Source: CBDHDN01 sp965261585
Lineage (GTDB): Bacteria > Pseudomonadota > Alphaproteobacteria > UBA6615
Direction of reading: 5' to 3'
Assembly: GCA_965261585.1 (NCBI GenBank)
Contig: CBDHDN010000029.1
Coordinates: forward strand, 459,226 to 523,225
Length of the DNA: 64,000 nucleotides
The notes under the pieces were generated by a model that saw nothing but the letters and a program-made list of their open reading frames with translations, made no database searches and was not told the origin of the DNA. Below are positions 17,386 through 26,093 of the stretch, piece after piece; position 1 is the first letter of the stretch; every line of letters starts with the position of its first letter. The position numbers and the translations under genes were made by a program.

Positions 17386-18435
17386 GAGCGGGTCCGGCAT
17401 AGACAGAATCAAAAAGGGGATTCCCAAGGGTCGCAAAAAGTGATTCAAGCTATGAGCTGGGTTAAAGGAGGCCAGCCATGGATGACACGACCTTATTCGG
17501 AAGATCTTCGTGAACGAGTTGTTCGAGTTGTTGAATCGGGGACCTCTCGCAATGCGGCGGCGAAGCAATTTGATGTGAGCATCAGCTTTGTTGTGAAGCT
17601 GATGCAGCGTTGGAAGCAGCGGGGCACGATCAAAGCCGACAAATACGGTGGCTGGAAGAAATCGAAACTGGCTCCCCATGGCGATCGCATTCGGGCTCTG
17701 GTGATGGAGAATTGCGACATCACCATTGACGAGCTTTGCGTCTTGCTGGCCGCCGAGGGGATCGAGGCGAAGCGCTCGACGCTTGGCGACTTTCTTCTGG
17801 CTCAGGGGCTGAGTCGCAAAAAAAGACAGCCCACGCCGCCGAGCAGGAGCGCCCTGACGTCGCGGCGGCGCGAGCCACTTGGCGCAACGAGCAACCTGGG
17901 CTGATTGCCGAACGGCTGGTCTTTCTCGACGAGACCTGGGCGCGGACGAACATGGCCCGGCGTTATGGCCGGGCACCGCGCGGCGAACGGGTGGTGGCGG
18001 CCATTCCCCATGGCCACTGGAAGACAACCACGTTCATTGCCGCCCTGCGTCACGACCGGATCACCGCGCCCTGCGTTTTCGATGGCCCGATCAACGGCGC
18101 AAGCTTCCTTGCCTGGGTCCAGCAAGCCCTGGTCCCGACCCTGTCCGCGGGCGACATCGTCATCATGGACAACCTCTCCTCCCACAAGGTCGCCGGCGTA
18201 CACGAGGCCATTGAGGCGGTCGGCGCAACCCCGCTCTACCTGCCGCCCTACAGCCCCGATCTCAATCCCATCGAACAGGTCTTCGCCAAGCTCAAAGCCA
18301 TTCTCCGCAAGGTCGGCGCCAGAACCGTCGATGACCTCTGGCGGGCAATTGGAAACGCCCTCGATGAATTCTCTCCAACCGAATGCAGAAACTACCTCGT
18401 CAATGCAGGATATTCCGTCTAAACCGGATGTGCTC
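17386..18435 (+). mobile_element. IS630-family element, type A copy 1
   Basis: 1050 bp between TA dinucleotides (17384-17385 and 18436-18437), the target duplicated by IS630. Ends: GAGCGGGTCCGGCATAGACA at the left, and GAGCACATCCGGTTTAGACG at the right when complemented. An almost identical copy lies at 41694-42743 in the same orientation (I count about five base differences). It interrupts the 3' end of the nitrilase, and its right TA is shared with a MITE. Confidence 0.92.
17482..18422 (+). CDS. IS630-family transposase made by -1 frameshifting (copy 1)
   Basis: Two overlapping frames. The first (17482-17904) holds the HTH part MTRPYSEDLRERVVRVVESG ... NAAAKQFDVSISFVVKLMQR. The second (to 18422) holds the DDE core: Asp in LVFLDETWART, Asp in IVIMDNLSSHKV and Glu in LNPIEQVFAKLKAI. 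They meet at a run of seven A (A AAA AAA G) at about 17817-17824, where a -1 slip joins ...SRKK to KKTAHAAEQE. The identical arrangement in the second copy argues for programmed frameshifting, known in IS630 elements, rather than error. Confidence 0.88.
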
Positions 18436-18542
18436 TAGTGCACCGATCCAGACAAATGATTCACCGTGCGCTGGAGCAACCCGTTGTTTTGTATTCAGAA
18501 TCAGGTTTCCACTGTGACGACTCTGACTGAGTCGGTGCACTA
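18436..18542. mobile_element. 107-bp MITE, copy 1
   Basis: TA-bounded element with terminal inverted repeats TAGTGCACCGA at both ends (complemented at the right). The same 107 bases, with one difference, occur at 31459-31565. It has no coding capacity. The TA target and size fit a MITE mobilised by an IS630/Tc1-type transposase; its ends differ from the three IS630 types in this window. It sits back-to-back with the IS630 copy, sharing the TA. Confidence 0.85.
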
Positions 18543-18651
18543 GCTGCAGAAGATGATCAACGGCCGCTCCCCCTGCCCCATCAAGTTGCACCTCCTCCAC
18601 CGCGCCTGCGGCGCGAGGTGCGCGGGCCTCTCGCGCCTAACGCCCAGAGAC

Positions 18652-18788
18652 TCAACAAAGTTTGTCCAGCAGCGCCTTCGCCTCCTTCAGATCGGCTGTA
18701 TCGTGGCCCTCGGTGAACCAGCCATAGACTGGGGCGAGCAGATCGCGGGCCTCGGCCGTCCTACCCTGGCCGTGCCACAAGCGGGCTA
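18652..18788 (-). pseudogene. Cyclase-ATPase-TPR protein, fragment 5 (C-terminus)
   Basis: Encodes LARLWHGQGRTAEARDLLAP and VYGWFTEGHDTADLKEAKAL with stop TGA at 18652-18654, the highly characteristic end of the adenylate/guanylate cyclase-AAA-TPR family. It joins fragment 4 across the IS630 type-B insertion at CGCCTAGCC (Arg-Leu-Ala) with a TA duplication. See the N-terminal fragment at 26094 for the whole protein. Confidence 0.88.
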
Positions 18789-19909
18789 GTACCGGCTGTC
18801 GCTGGCGGCGGAGTCGTGATTCAAAGGATGGATGAACATCCAGGACGCGACTCCGATCATATTGACGGAGGAGGAGCGGGCGGTGCTTGAGAGCATGGTC
18901 CGATCTCCGAAGACGGAACAGGGCGTGAGCGAGCGCGCCCGCATGGTGTTGTTGGCGGCGGACGGCCGCTTGACGCGCTCCATTGCGGCGGCGCTTGGCA
19001 CCTGGCCGGGGCGGGTCAGCCGCTGGCGCACGCGCTTCGCGGCGGAACGGCTGGCCGGGCTGTCGGATCGAGCGCGGCCGGGGGCGACGCCGATCTACAC
19101 GGCCGAGACGGGCCGGCGCATCCTGGCGCAGTTGGACGAGCCGCCGCCCGCCGGCTTCGCTCGCTGGACGGCGCCACTGCTGGCCCGGGCGCTGGGCGAT
19201 GTGTCGGACCAGTACATCTGGCGCTTCCTGCGCCGGCAAAAGATCGACCTGGCCGGCCGTAAATCCTGGTGCCAGAGCAACGATCCCGAGTTCGTCCCCA
19301 AGGCGGCCGAGATCGTCGGCCTCTACTTGCACACGCCGGAGGACGCCATCGTGCTGGCGGTCGACGAGAAGCCGCACATCCAGGCGCTGGAGCGCGCCCA
19401 GGGCTATCTGAAGCTGCCGAACGGGCGCGCCCTGATCGGCCATGGCCACACCTATAAGCGACACGGCACGACGACGCTGTTTGCCGCTCTCAACGTCGCC
19501 AGCGGCGAGGTTCAGGCCGGACACTACGAACGGCGGCGCCGCCGTGAGTTCCTCGACTTCATGAACCGCGTGGTGGCCGCCTATCCCGACCGCGAGATCC
19601 ATGTCGTTCTCGACAACCTGAACACCCACAAGCCCAAGCGCGACCGCTGGCTCAAGGCGCATCCCCATGTCCACTTCCACTTCACGCCCAACTACGCCAG
19701 CTGGCTCAACCAGATCGAGATCTGGTTCTCGATCCTCAGCCGCGCCGCCCTGCACGGCGCCAGCTTCACTTCGCCCCGACAACTCAGGGACGCCATCGAT
19801 GCCTTCATCCACGCCCACAACAAGACCGCCAAGCCTTTCCGTTGGGTCAGCACCAACATCCATCAGAAGAGGCTCAAACCACGTCATCGCGATTTGTGAT
19901 TCCCGGTAC
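18789..19909 (+). mobile_element. IS630-family element, type B
   Basis: 1121 bp flanked by duplicated TA (18787-18788 and 19910-19911). Inverted ends GTACCGGctg and, complemented, GTACCGGgaa. Inserted near the 3' end of the shattered cyclase gene, in opposite orientation to it. Removing the element and one TA restores the cyclase reading frame. Confidence 0.92.
18832..19899 (+). CDS. IS630-family transposase (type B, single frame)
   Basis: 355 residues in one frame. HTH in the first 120 residues (SIAAALGTWPGRVSRWRTRF). DDE core with Asp in IVLAVDEKPHIQAL, Asp in IHVVLDNLNTHKPK and Glu in SWLNQIEIWFSILSRAAL. The frame is intact, so the element could be active. Distinct from type A (two frames) and type C. 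Confidence 0.93.
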   Translation: MNIQDATPIILTEEERAVLESMVRSPKTEQGVSERARMVLLAADGRLTRSIAAALGTWPGRVSRWRTRFAAERLAGLSDRARPGATPIYTAETGRRILAQLDEPPPAGFARWTAPLLARALGDVSDQYIWRFLRRQKIDLAGRKSWCQSNDPEFVPKAAEIVGLYLHTPEDAIVLAVDEKPHIQALERAQGYLKLPNGRALIGHGHTYKRHGTTTLFAALNVASGEVQAGHYERRRRREFLDFMNRVVAAYPDREIHVVLDNLNTHKPKRDRWLKAHPHVHFHFTPNYASWLNQIEIWFSILSRAALHGASFTSPRQLRDAIDAFIHAHNKTAKPFRWVSTNIHQKRLKPRHRDL

Positions 19910-20261
19910 TAGGCGGGTGGTGGCACGGAGTTCCCACATCTTGGCGAATTGGGAGCTGGCGACGTCAATTGCCTTCAGGTAGCACCGCTCGGCACTGACT
20001 TCGTCCGTGCCGTCCAGCGCAAGCAATGCATCACCCTTGGTGGACCACAATAGGCTTTCAGCGTAGGCAAGACCGCCGTTCTCGGACCATGCGAACCCTT
20101 TTTTGATATACTTCAATCCCTCGGGGACGGTCTCCCTCCGAACGCACGCATCAGCTATGAGAAAATCGAGGCAGGGCCGCACCCACGCCGGGCCTTCCCA
20201 TTCAGACCAGCTCTTCTCGATATCGGAGATAGCCTGCGATACGTCGGCGAGTTCCAAACTA
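19910..20261 (-). pseudogene. Cyclase-ATPase-TPR protein, fragment 4
   Basis: Encodes SLELADVSQAISDIEKSW through the TPR-like YAESLLWSTKGDALLALDG and SQFAKMWELRATTRL, continuous with fragment 5 after removal of IS630 type B and with fragment 3 after removal of IS630 type C. Alpha-helical repeat region of the family C-terminal half. Confidence 0.85.
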
Positions 20262-21535
20262 GTTCAGCGTTTCCGAGGATCGAATCATATCAGGCGGCCT
20301 CGTTTAGTTTGTAGGACCAGGTGTGGACGACGGGATGTCGGTTGATGTCGTCGATGGCGGCGATGATGCGGTCCTTGAGTTCCTGCTTGGAGGCGACGCG
20401 AATGTGCCGGAGCACCGAGCGAGCGAGCTTGGAGAAGAAGCCCTCGATGAGGTTGAGCCAGGAGCCGTGCTTGGGAGTGAAGACGAAACTGAAGCGGCCC
20501 TCTCGCTGGTCGGCGAGCCAGCCTCGGGTTTCCTTGGAGATATGCGCGGAGTGATTGTCGAGGATCAGCGTGATCGCGGTGCTCGGTGGATAGGCCGCGT
20601 CGAGGCGTTTGAGAAACGCGACGAACTCGCGCGAGCGATGGCGATCCTCGACGCTGGCGTGAACCTTGCCGGTCAGCAGATCGATGCCGGCGAGCAGGCT
20701 GATCGTCCCGTGGCGGACATATTCGTGATCGCGCCCGAAGCCGGCATGGCGACCGGGCGCAGGCGGCAGGTCGGGCGCCGTCGTCCCGATCGCCTGCATG
20801 CCCGGCTTCTCGTCGTAGGAGATGATCGCCACCGCCTCGATCGGCGCCTGCGGGTTCGCCGCGGCGGCTCGCTTGAGCATTTCGACCTCGCGGTAGACAC
20901 ACAACACCTCGGCCATCTTCTGCTCGAACTCGGGGTCACGGCGCTCCAGGTAGTAGCGCACCTTGTGCGGCTTCACCGCGTGCTGGTCGAGCAGCTTGCA
21001 CACAGTGCCCTGGGCCAGTTTGGCAAGACACCCATGGCCTGCCGCCGGGCCGTGGGAGCGCGCATGCCGCGCCAGCAGCCGCGTCGTCCACAGCTCATGC
21101 GGATAACCCAAGTCCTTCGCCTTGCGGCAGGCCAGATCGACCAGCCAGGCGCGCGCCGCCTCGGTGATCCGCGGCTCGCGTCCGGGCCGCGGACTGTCCG
21201 CAAAGGCCGCCATCAAGCCATGGCGCAGCGCTCGCTCGACGCAGCGCTGCACCGTCTGATGGTGAACGCCCAGCGCCCGGCCAACCGCGAAGTACGACGC
21301 ATCATCGCGATAGCGCAGCAGCATGCGCGCCCGCGTCACCCGGCATGCCGCTTCCGTGCGCGACCGGGCGATCGCCCCAAGCTGCTCAACCTCTTCTTCC
21401 GTCATCCGCAAATCAACAGACCGCCGAGGCGCCGCCATGACATGTCTCCCTGCCCATACACGCCTTCACCCTACCAAATCTGGTAGGTGGTCAGGAACCC
21501 CACACAAAATGATCCGTTTCATGGAATCGATGTAC
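20262..21535 (-). mobile_element. IS630-family element, type C
   Basis: 1274 bp between TA dinucleotides (20260-20261 and 21536-21537) inside a CTAG target. Inverted ends share the pattern GTtCAgCGtTTCC / GTaCAtCGaTTCC. Inserted in the cyclase gene in the same orientation as that gene. Excision with one TA restores Cys-Ala-Ser-Leu-Glu at the joint. Confidence 0.9.
20290..21438 (-). CDS. IS630-family transposase (type C, single frame)
   Basis: 382 residues. HTH part with FAVGRALGVHHQTVQRCVER. DDE residues: Asp in AIISYDEKPGMQAI, Asp in ITLILDNHSAHISK and Glu in SWLNLIEGFFSKLARSVL. Length and motifs match the larger IS630-like (ISAzo-type) transposases. Intact frame. Confidence 0.92.
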   Translation of the reverse strand: MAAPRRSVDLRMTEEEVEQLGAIARSRTEAACRVTRARMLLRYRDDASYFAVGRALGVHHQTVQRCVERALRHGLMAAFADSPRPGREPRITEAARAWLVDLACRKAKDLGYPHELWTTRLLARHARSHGPAAGHGCLAKLAQGTVCKLLDQHAVKPHKVRYYLERRDPEFEQKMAEVLCVYREVEMLKRAAAANPQAPIEAVAIISYDEKPGMQAIGTTAPDLPPAPGRHAGFGRDHEYVRHGTISLLAGIDLLTGKVHASVEDRHRSREFVAFLKRLDAAYPPSTAITLILDNHSAHISKETRGWLADQREGRFSFVFTPKHGSWLNLIEGFFSKLARSVLRHIRVASKQELKDRIIAAIDDINRHPVVHTWSYKLNEAA

Positions 21536-21633
21536 TAGCGCAGCCTTTGGCGATGGTCGCCCATGAGGCGACCATCGGATTCCACTCCTCTTCGGCGAAC
21601 GCTGTGCTTTGCTCAGCTTGTGCGAGTATAAGC
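21536..21633 (-). pseudogene. Cyclase-ATPase-TPR protein, fragment 3
   Basis: A 98-base island of the cyclase gene between two ISs, encoding LILAQAEQSTAFAEEEWNP and VASWATIAKGCAS. It ends at the 14-bp duplication GTGCGAGTATAAGC shared with 23048-23061. The frame agrees with both neighbours. Confidence 0.85.
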
Positions 21634-21668
21634 TGTAGCGCACCCGGTTCCTTGGACACAAGTTTGTC

Positions 21669-22574
21669 TCACGCGGCGGGCCTGATTGAGATCGCGGCGT
21701 GCCACGCCTGACGAGCTTGAGCGGGGCTCAGGTAGCCGTTCTTTTCGACGATCCACTGGGCATTGTAGAGTTCGACGAAGTCGCGGACGGCGTCCCGCAG
21801 CTCCGCGATGTTGCGGTAGATGCGACCATGGATGATCTGTTCCTTCAGCGTGCGATTGAACCGCTCGGCGACGCCGTTGGTCTGGGGCTCGGCGACGAAG
21901 GCGTAGGACGGCTGGATGCCCCAGAACTTGATCTGGTTGGTGAAGTGGTCCGACAGATACTGGGAGCCGTGATCCATCCGCAAGGCCAGCCCCCGAGCCG
22001 CGCCGGCCGCGGTCGAGCCATACAGCCCGGCAAGCCCCATGGAGATCGGCTGCAGGGCGGCGAAGCGGTCGCCGCGCTTGCAGACATGCCAGCCGACACA
22101 CTCGGCGTTCCAATGCTCGACGGCGGTGAAGATCCAGCCCCAGCCGTCGTCCACCGTGAACACCCGAACGCCATCGGTGCCCCACATGAGGTTCGGGGCA
22201 TGAGTGATGATCTCACCGTCATGGGGATTGCCGCCACGGCGGCGGCAGCGATGGGGCGAGAGCAGATTGTTCTCGCGCATCAGGCGGAGCACCCGCATGC
22301 GGGCAACCCGGATGTCGCGACAGACCCGAAGCCGAGCCCGACCTTGCGGTAGCCCTCGCCCTCCCAGGGCGAGGCCTCCAGGTCGGCTTCGATCGCCACC
22401 AGCAGCGCCTGGTCCGAGATCGCGGGCTTCGGTCCCCGACGCTTTGCCGGCGGCTGCTCGGCGTGCTGGCCGGAGGTCATGGCGTAGAACGAGGAGCGGG
22501 CCATGCCCCAGGCGGCGCAGACCCGCCGCAGGCCGTAGGCCAGACCCGTGCCGGGGCGAGGTGGCGGCACTCAT
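21669..22574 (-). CDS. IS3-like OrfB transposase (copy 1, compensated frameshift in N-terminus)
   Basis: 301 codons. The carboxyl 200 residues hold the integrase core: Asp in LMWGTDGVRVFTV, Asp in RMDHGSQYLSDHF and Glu in GVAERFNRTLKEQII. Compared with the second copy, one extra C (near 22555) and one missing T (near 22347) put about 70 residues of the N-terminal part out of frame. The native stretch GLAYGLRRVCAAWGMARSSF is seen in the alternative frame. Either this copy is damaged or the sequence has errors here. Confidence 0.85.
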   Translation of the reverse strand: MSAATSPRHGSGLRPAAGLRRLGHGPLLVLRHDLRPARRAAAGKASGTEARDLGPGAAGGDRSRPGGLALGGRGLPQGRARLRVCRDIRVARMRVLRLMRENNLLSPHRCRRRGGNPHDGEIITHAPNLMWGTDGVRVFTVDDGWGWIFTAVEHWNAECVGWHVCKRGDRFAALQPISMGLAGLYGSTAAGAARGLALRMDHGSQYLSDHFTNQIKFWGIQPSYAFVAEPQTNGVAERFNRTLKEQIIHGRIYRNIAELRDAVRDFVELYNAQWIVEKNGYLSPAQARQAWHAAISIRPAA

Positions 22575-23002
22575 CGCCGCGACCTCCGCCGCCCCAAAGG
22601 GCCGAAGGTCTCCGTCTTGGCCTCCAGCAGTTCCACCTGCATGGTCAACTCTCCGATCCGCTTCATGGCGCTATCCAGTTCCGCCTGCACCGGATCGCCC
22701 TTGCGTTGCTTGAGCGAGGCGTCGATCCCGCCGATCGCTTTCTCACGCCACTGCTCGAGCCGGAAGATCTCTACGCCCAACTGGCGCGACAGAAGTTGCA
22801 CCGGCTCGTCACGCAAAAGCCGCAGAACGACCTCACGCTTGCGCGCCACCGTCCATCGCTGGCCAAGTCCCAGCGGGCCTGCCGGCAAAGCCTGGCCTGG
22901 GGAAAACGTGGACGAGCCAAGCTCGCCCGCATTTACCACAGGCCCATCAACAGCAACTTTCTTCTCAAAATTATCGGTCATGTTCCGGTCCTCCTTGGGC
23001 AC
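22571..23002 (-). CDS. IS3-like OrfA (copy 1)
   Basis: 143 residues, nearly the same as the second copy. An HTH region around residues 50-85 (ARKREVVLRLLRDEPVQLLS, LGVEIFRLEQWREKAIGG) and a heptad-like helix QAELDSAMKRIGELTMQVEL fit an end-binding, dimerising OrfA. Overlaps OrfB by 4 bases. Confidence 0.82.
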   Translation of the reverse strand: MPKEDRNMTDNFEKKVAVDGPVVNAGELGSSTFSPGQALPAGPLGLGQRWTVARKREVVLRLLRDEPVQLLSRQLGVEIFRLEQWREKAIGGIDASLKQRKGDPVQAELDSAMKRIGELTMQVELLEAKTETFGPLGRRRSRR

Positions 23003-23047
23003 TTCGATTAAGCCAATTCTGTGTCCAAGGAAATCGGGTCCGACTCA

Positions 23048-24691
23048 GTGCGAGTATAAGCTCACAATTTCTAATGAACACCAAGAGGGTTGATTCACAA
23101 ACGAGACCGAACGCAATTGCATTCGAATGTTTAAGGCCCCGCCCCACCAGGGCTGCCTGTCCGGCGTGCCTCATCGCTCTTTCGGGAAACCCAAGCGCAA
23201 GATGAGTGAGTCCCATGTAGAGTTCTGATGCGGAAATTGCACCTTCATTACTTATCGGACTCCAGGGGGTCGGATCATAGTTGGCTACGGCATCCTCGAG
23301 ATGGCTAAGAGCGAGCTTGTTGTCACCTTTGTACCAAAGCGATTCACCAATTACCTGGTGCGCCACAAAACGACGATAACGATCTCCTGCCGAAAGATGC
23401 ACAAGGTCTTCGGTGTACTCATAAGCGCTCAGATCGCCGCGCATTGTCAGCGAGGTAAACATCCCCACGAGTGCAGGGATGATATGCTGCGGCTGCTCTG
23501 ATCTCCGGCATATTTGGTACGCGGTTGTATAGCTGTTTCCAACTTCGGGAAGGCCAGCGCCTCTGGAACGCCTGAGCAGTTCGGCACGAGCCAAATGCAG
23601 GCGCACTTCCAAATCGTCGCGAGCTGCCGCAGCGGGTATATCGCTGACGACGACAAGCCCTTTCTCTATGTGGGCGACGCCCTCTTTCATTGCCGATCGA
23701 TGCATCGCTGTCTCAGCTGCCTTGAGCCAGTACTCGGCTCCCTTCTCTGCCGATCGAGCCTCCGTGAAATGATGTGCAAGCACCTCAGGTTCTGAGTCCG
23801 CACGATCTGGGAACTGACGTTCCAGGGTAACGGCTATGTGCTCGTGCAATTCCGCTCTCCGACTACGCAAAAGCGAGCCGTAAGCCGTATCCAGGACTAG
23901 AGCATGCTTAAACGTATACGTCGTGTTCGGCAGCTCGCCACGCCGAAAGATCAGTCCCGACTCGACCAGCCGGGCCAGGGCGTTCTGCAACTCCACTTCA
24001 TCAAGGGGCGAGACCAACCTAAGAAGCTCATGGCCGAACGTTCTACCGATCGTTGCTCCGATTTGTGCGATATCGCGAACCGAAGCCAATCTATCGAGAC
24101 GCGCCTCCAAGGCGTCCCGTAGCGTTTCCGGTATCGGCACATCGACCAACGATCCGGGCAGTGAGAAATGGTCTTCTTGTTCCGTCAGAAGCCCTGATTC
24201 GATGATCGATTTCGTCAGTTCCTCAACGAACAGCGGAACACCGTCTGTTTTGCTCACGATTTGATCGGCGACCTCGTGTGGCAACGGTTTGCCACCTGTG
24301 ACGCTAGCCGCCATCGCTGCACACTCTTTTTTGTCCAGCCTATTGAGTGACAGCAGCGTGACCCGCGGACGGCCGATCCACGGTGCAGAAAACTCGGGGC
24401 GATACGTGATTATGAAGAACGCAACAAGACTCGGTACTCGCTCCACCAGCAGGTCAATGAACTCAAGCGTACTCGGATCGACCCAATGCACATCTTCGAA
24501 GATAAGCAGCACGGGCTGGCGGGTCGTGATCAGCGTCACCCGCTCCACGAAGGCACTGAGTGTCAGCGCTTTTTGCCTTTGCGGGCTGACGTCGGGCGGG
24601 CGGTAGCGGTCGAGCAGCGGGATTGACAGCAGCGCCGCGAACAACGGTACAACTCGATCGAGCGGGGCGTCTACCAAAGCGGCCCATGCCT
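23048..24691 (-). pseudogene. Cyclase-ATPase-TPR protein, fragment 2 (ATPase second half and TPR region)
   Basis: About 545 codons. Begins DAPLDRVVPLFAALLSIPLL and carries the Walker B of the STAND/AAA ATPase, LLIFEDVHWVDPST, then the winged-helix and TPR-like part (TYRPEFSAPW, KTDGVPLFVEELTKSIIESG, LGLTHLALGFPERAMRHAGQ). The upstream joint is the 19-bp duplication shared with 26094-26112; the downstream joint is GTGCGAGTATAAGC at the IS3-like element. No internal stop. Confidence 0.9.
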
Positions 24692-26093
24692 GTCGGTAAC
24701 ACGCGATATGTCCGGTTTATGTACCAGATGATCTGTCCGGTTTTAGAACGCCTCCAAGCCATGGAGGGAGGCGATGCGTCGGGCGGAGCAGGTACAGGGA
24801 CTGAGATTGATGAAGTTCGAGGAGGTTTACGGGCGCACCCATCGGGGTGGCTTGAGCCAGGCGGAGGCGGCGGAGGTTCTGGGTGTCTCGGAGCGCACCT
24901 TCCGGCGCTGGCGCGACCGCTACGAGGCGGAGGGAGCCGACGGTCTCTACGACCGCCGCCTGGGCCGCCTCTCGGCGCGGCGCGCGCCGGTGGACGAGGT
25001 GGCGCGGGTGCTGGAGTTGTTCGACACCCGCTACTGGGACTTCACGGCCAAGCACTTCCACGAGAAGCTGGTGGCCGATCACGGCTTCAAGCGCAGCTAC
25101 AACTGGCTGCGGCTGAGCTTGCAAGCCCATGGGCGCAGGCGCGCGGCGCCCAGGCGTGGGGCGCACCGGCGCAAGCGGCCGCGCCGTGCCCTGCCCGGCA
25201 TGATGTTGCACCAGGACGGCTCGAGCCACGAGTGGGTCCCCGGTCGATGGTGGGACCTGATCGTCACCATGGACGATGCGACCAGCGATATCTACTCGGC
25301 CTTCTTCGTCGCCGAAGAGGGCACCATGTCGAGCTTCCAGGGGGTGTCCGAGGCGATCCGGACCAAGGGCCTGTTCTGCTCGCTCTACGCCGACCGCGCC
25401 AGCCACTACTGGAACACGCCCGAGGCCGGCGGCAAGGTGGACAAGGACACCCCGACCCAGGTCGGCCGCGCCCTGGCGCAGCTCGGCATCGAGTTGATCC
25501 CGGCCTACTCGCCCGAGGCAAGGGGGCGCTCGGAGCGCATGTTCGGCACCTTGCAGAAGCGCCTGCCCCAGGAACTCAGGCTCGCCGGCATCACCGACAT
25601 GGTCGAGGCCAACCGCTTCCTCAAGGAGGTCTTCCTGCCACAACACAACGCCCGCTTCGCGACCCCGGCCGAGGACCAGGGCACCGCCTTCGTCCCCTTC
25701 ACCGGCGCGCTCGACGACATCCTGTGCATCCACGAGGAACGCACCGTCTCAAACGACAACACGGTGCGCTACAAGCGCCTGGCACTTCAGATCCCCGCCG
25801 GCCGCCACCGCCGCCATTACGTCAAGGCCAGGGTCCGCGTCCACGAATACCCCGACGGCACAATGGCCGTCTTCCATGGACCGCGATGTCTGGCGCGATA
25901 CCACGCCGATGGCCAACCGATCGACAGCCAAACCCGCGAGGCCGCGTGACCCGCTTCGACGCAACCGACCGGCGCCCTGTGGACAAGTGGACAGCCGCTC
26001 CGCGTCCGACCACTTCCCCACAGGGCCAGAAACCGCAACAGAAGCGGTCAACTCATATGGTACATAAACCGGTCAACTCAGAATGTTCTCGAC
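24692..26093 (+). mobile_element. ISNCY/IS1202-like element, copy 1
   Basis: 1402 bp with ends GTCGGTAACACGCG and, complemented, GTCGAGAACATTCT, and a shared inner CCGGTTTATGTACCA. Flanked by a 19-bp direct repeat ACCAAAGCGGCCCATGCCT (24673-24691 and 26094-26112). Long target duplications are known for the IS1202 group. Inserted in the ATPase part of the cyclase gene, opposite in orientation. Confidence 0.9.
24774..25949 (+). CDS. ISNCY-family transposase (IS1202-like), copy 1
   Basis: 391 residues. N-terminal HTH SQAEAAEVLGVSERTFRRWR; the basic linker RRGAHRRKRPRRALPGM; an integrase-like core with Asp in MMLHQDGSSHEW, Asp in LYADRASHYW and Glu in PEARGRSERMFGTLQ. The C-terminal beta part (NDNTVRYKRLALQIP, VRVHEYPDGTMAVFHGP) is typical of this family. 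Intact. A diverged relative is at 43676-44851. Confidence 0.93.
   Translation: MRRAEQVQGLRLMKFEEVYGRTHRGGLSQAEAAEVLGVSERTFRRWRDRYEAEGADGLYDRRLGRLSARRAPVDEVARVLELFDTRYWDFTAKHFHEKLVADHGFKRSYNWLRLSLQAHGRRRAAPRRGAHRRKRPRRALPGMMLHQDGSSHEWVPGRWWDLIVTMDDATSDIYSAFFVAEEGTMSSFQGVSEAIRTKGLFCSLYADRASHYWNTPEAGGKVDKDTPTQVGRALAQLGIELIPAYSPEARGRSERMFGTLQKRLPQELRLAGITDMVEANRFLKEVFLPQHNARFATPAEDQGTAFVPFTGALDDILCIHEERTVSNDNTVRYKRLALQIPAGRHRRHYVKARVRVHEYPDGTMAVFHGPRCLARYHADGQPIDSQTREAA

Larger units (their letters stand above)
21634..23047 (-). mobile_element. IS3-like element with 14-bp target duplication, copy 1
   Basis: 1414 bp. Ends TGAGTCGGACCCGATTTCCT and TGTAGCGCACCCGGTTCCTT, both continuing TTGGACACA. 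Flanked on both sides by GTGCGAGTATAAGC (21620-21633 and 23048-23061), a 14-bp target duplication (15 if the terminal T is counted). A second copy of identical length at 35668-37081 has its own different 14-bp duplication. The two-gene structure is IS3-like but such duplications are far longer than the usual 3-5 bp. Confidence 0.9.
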
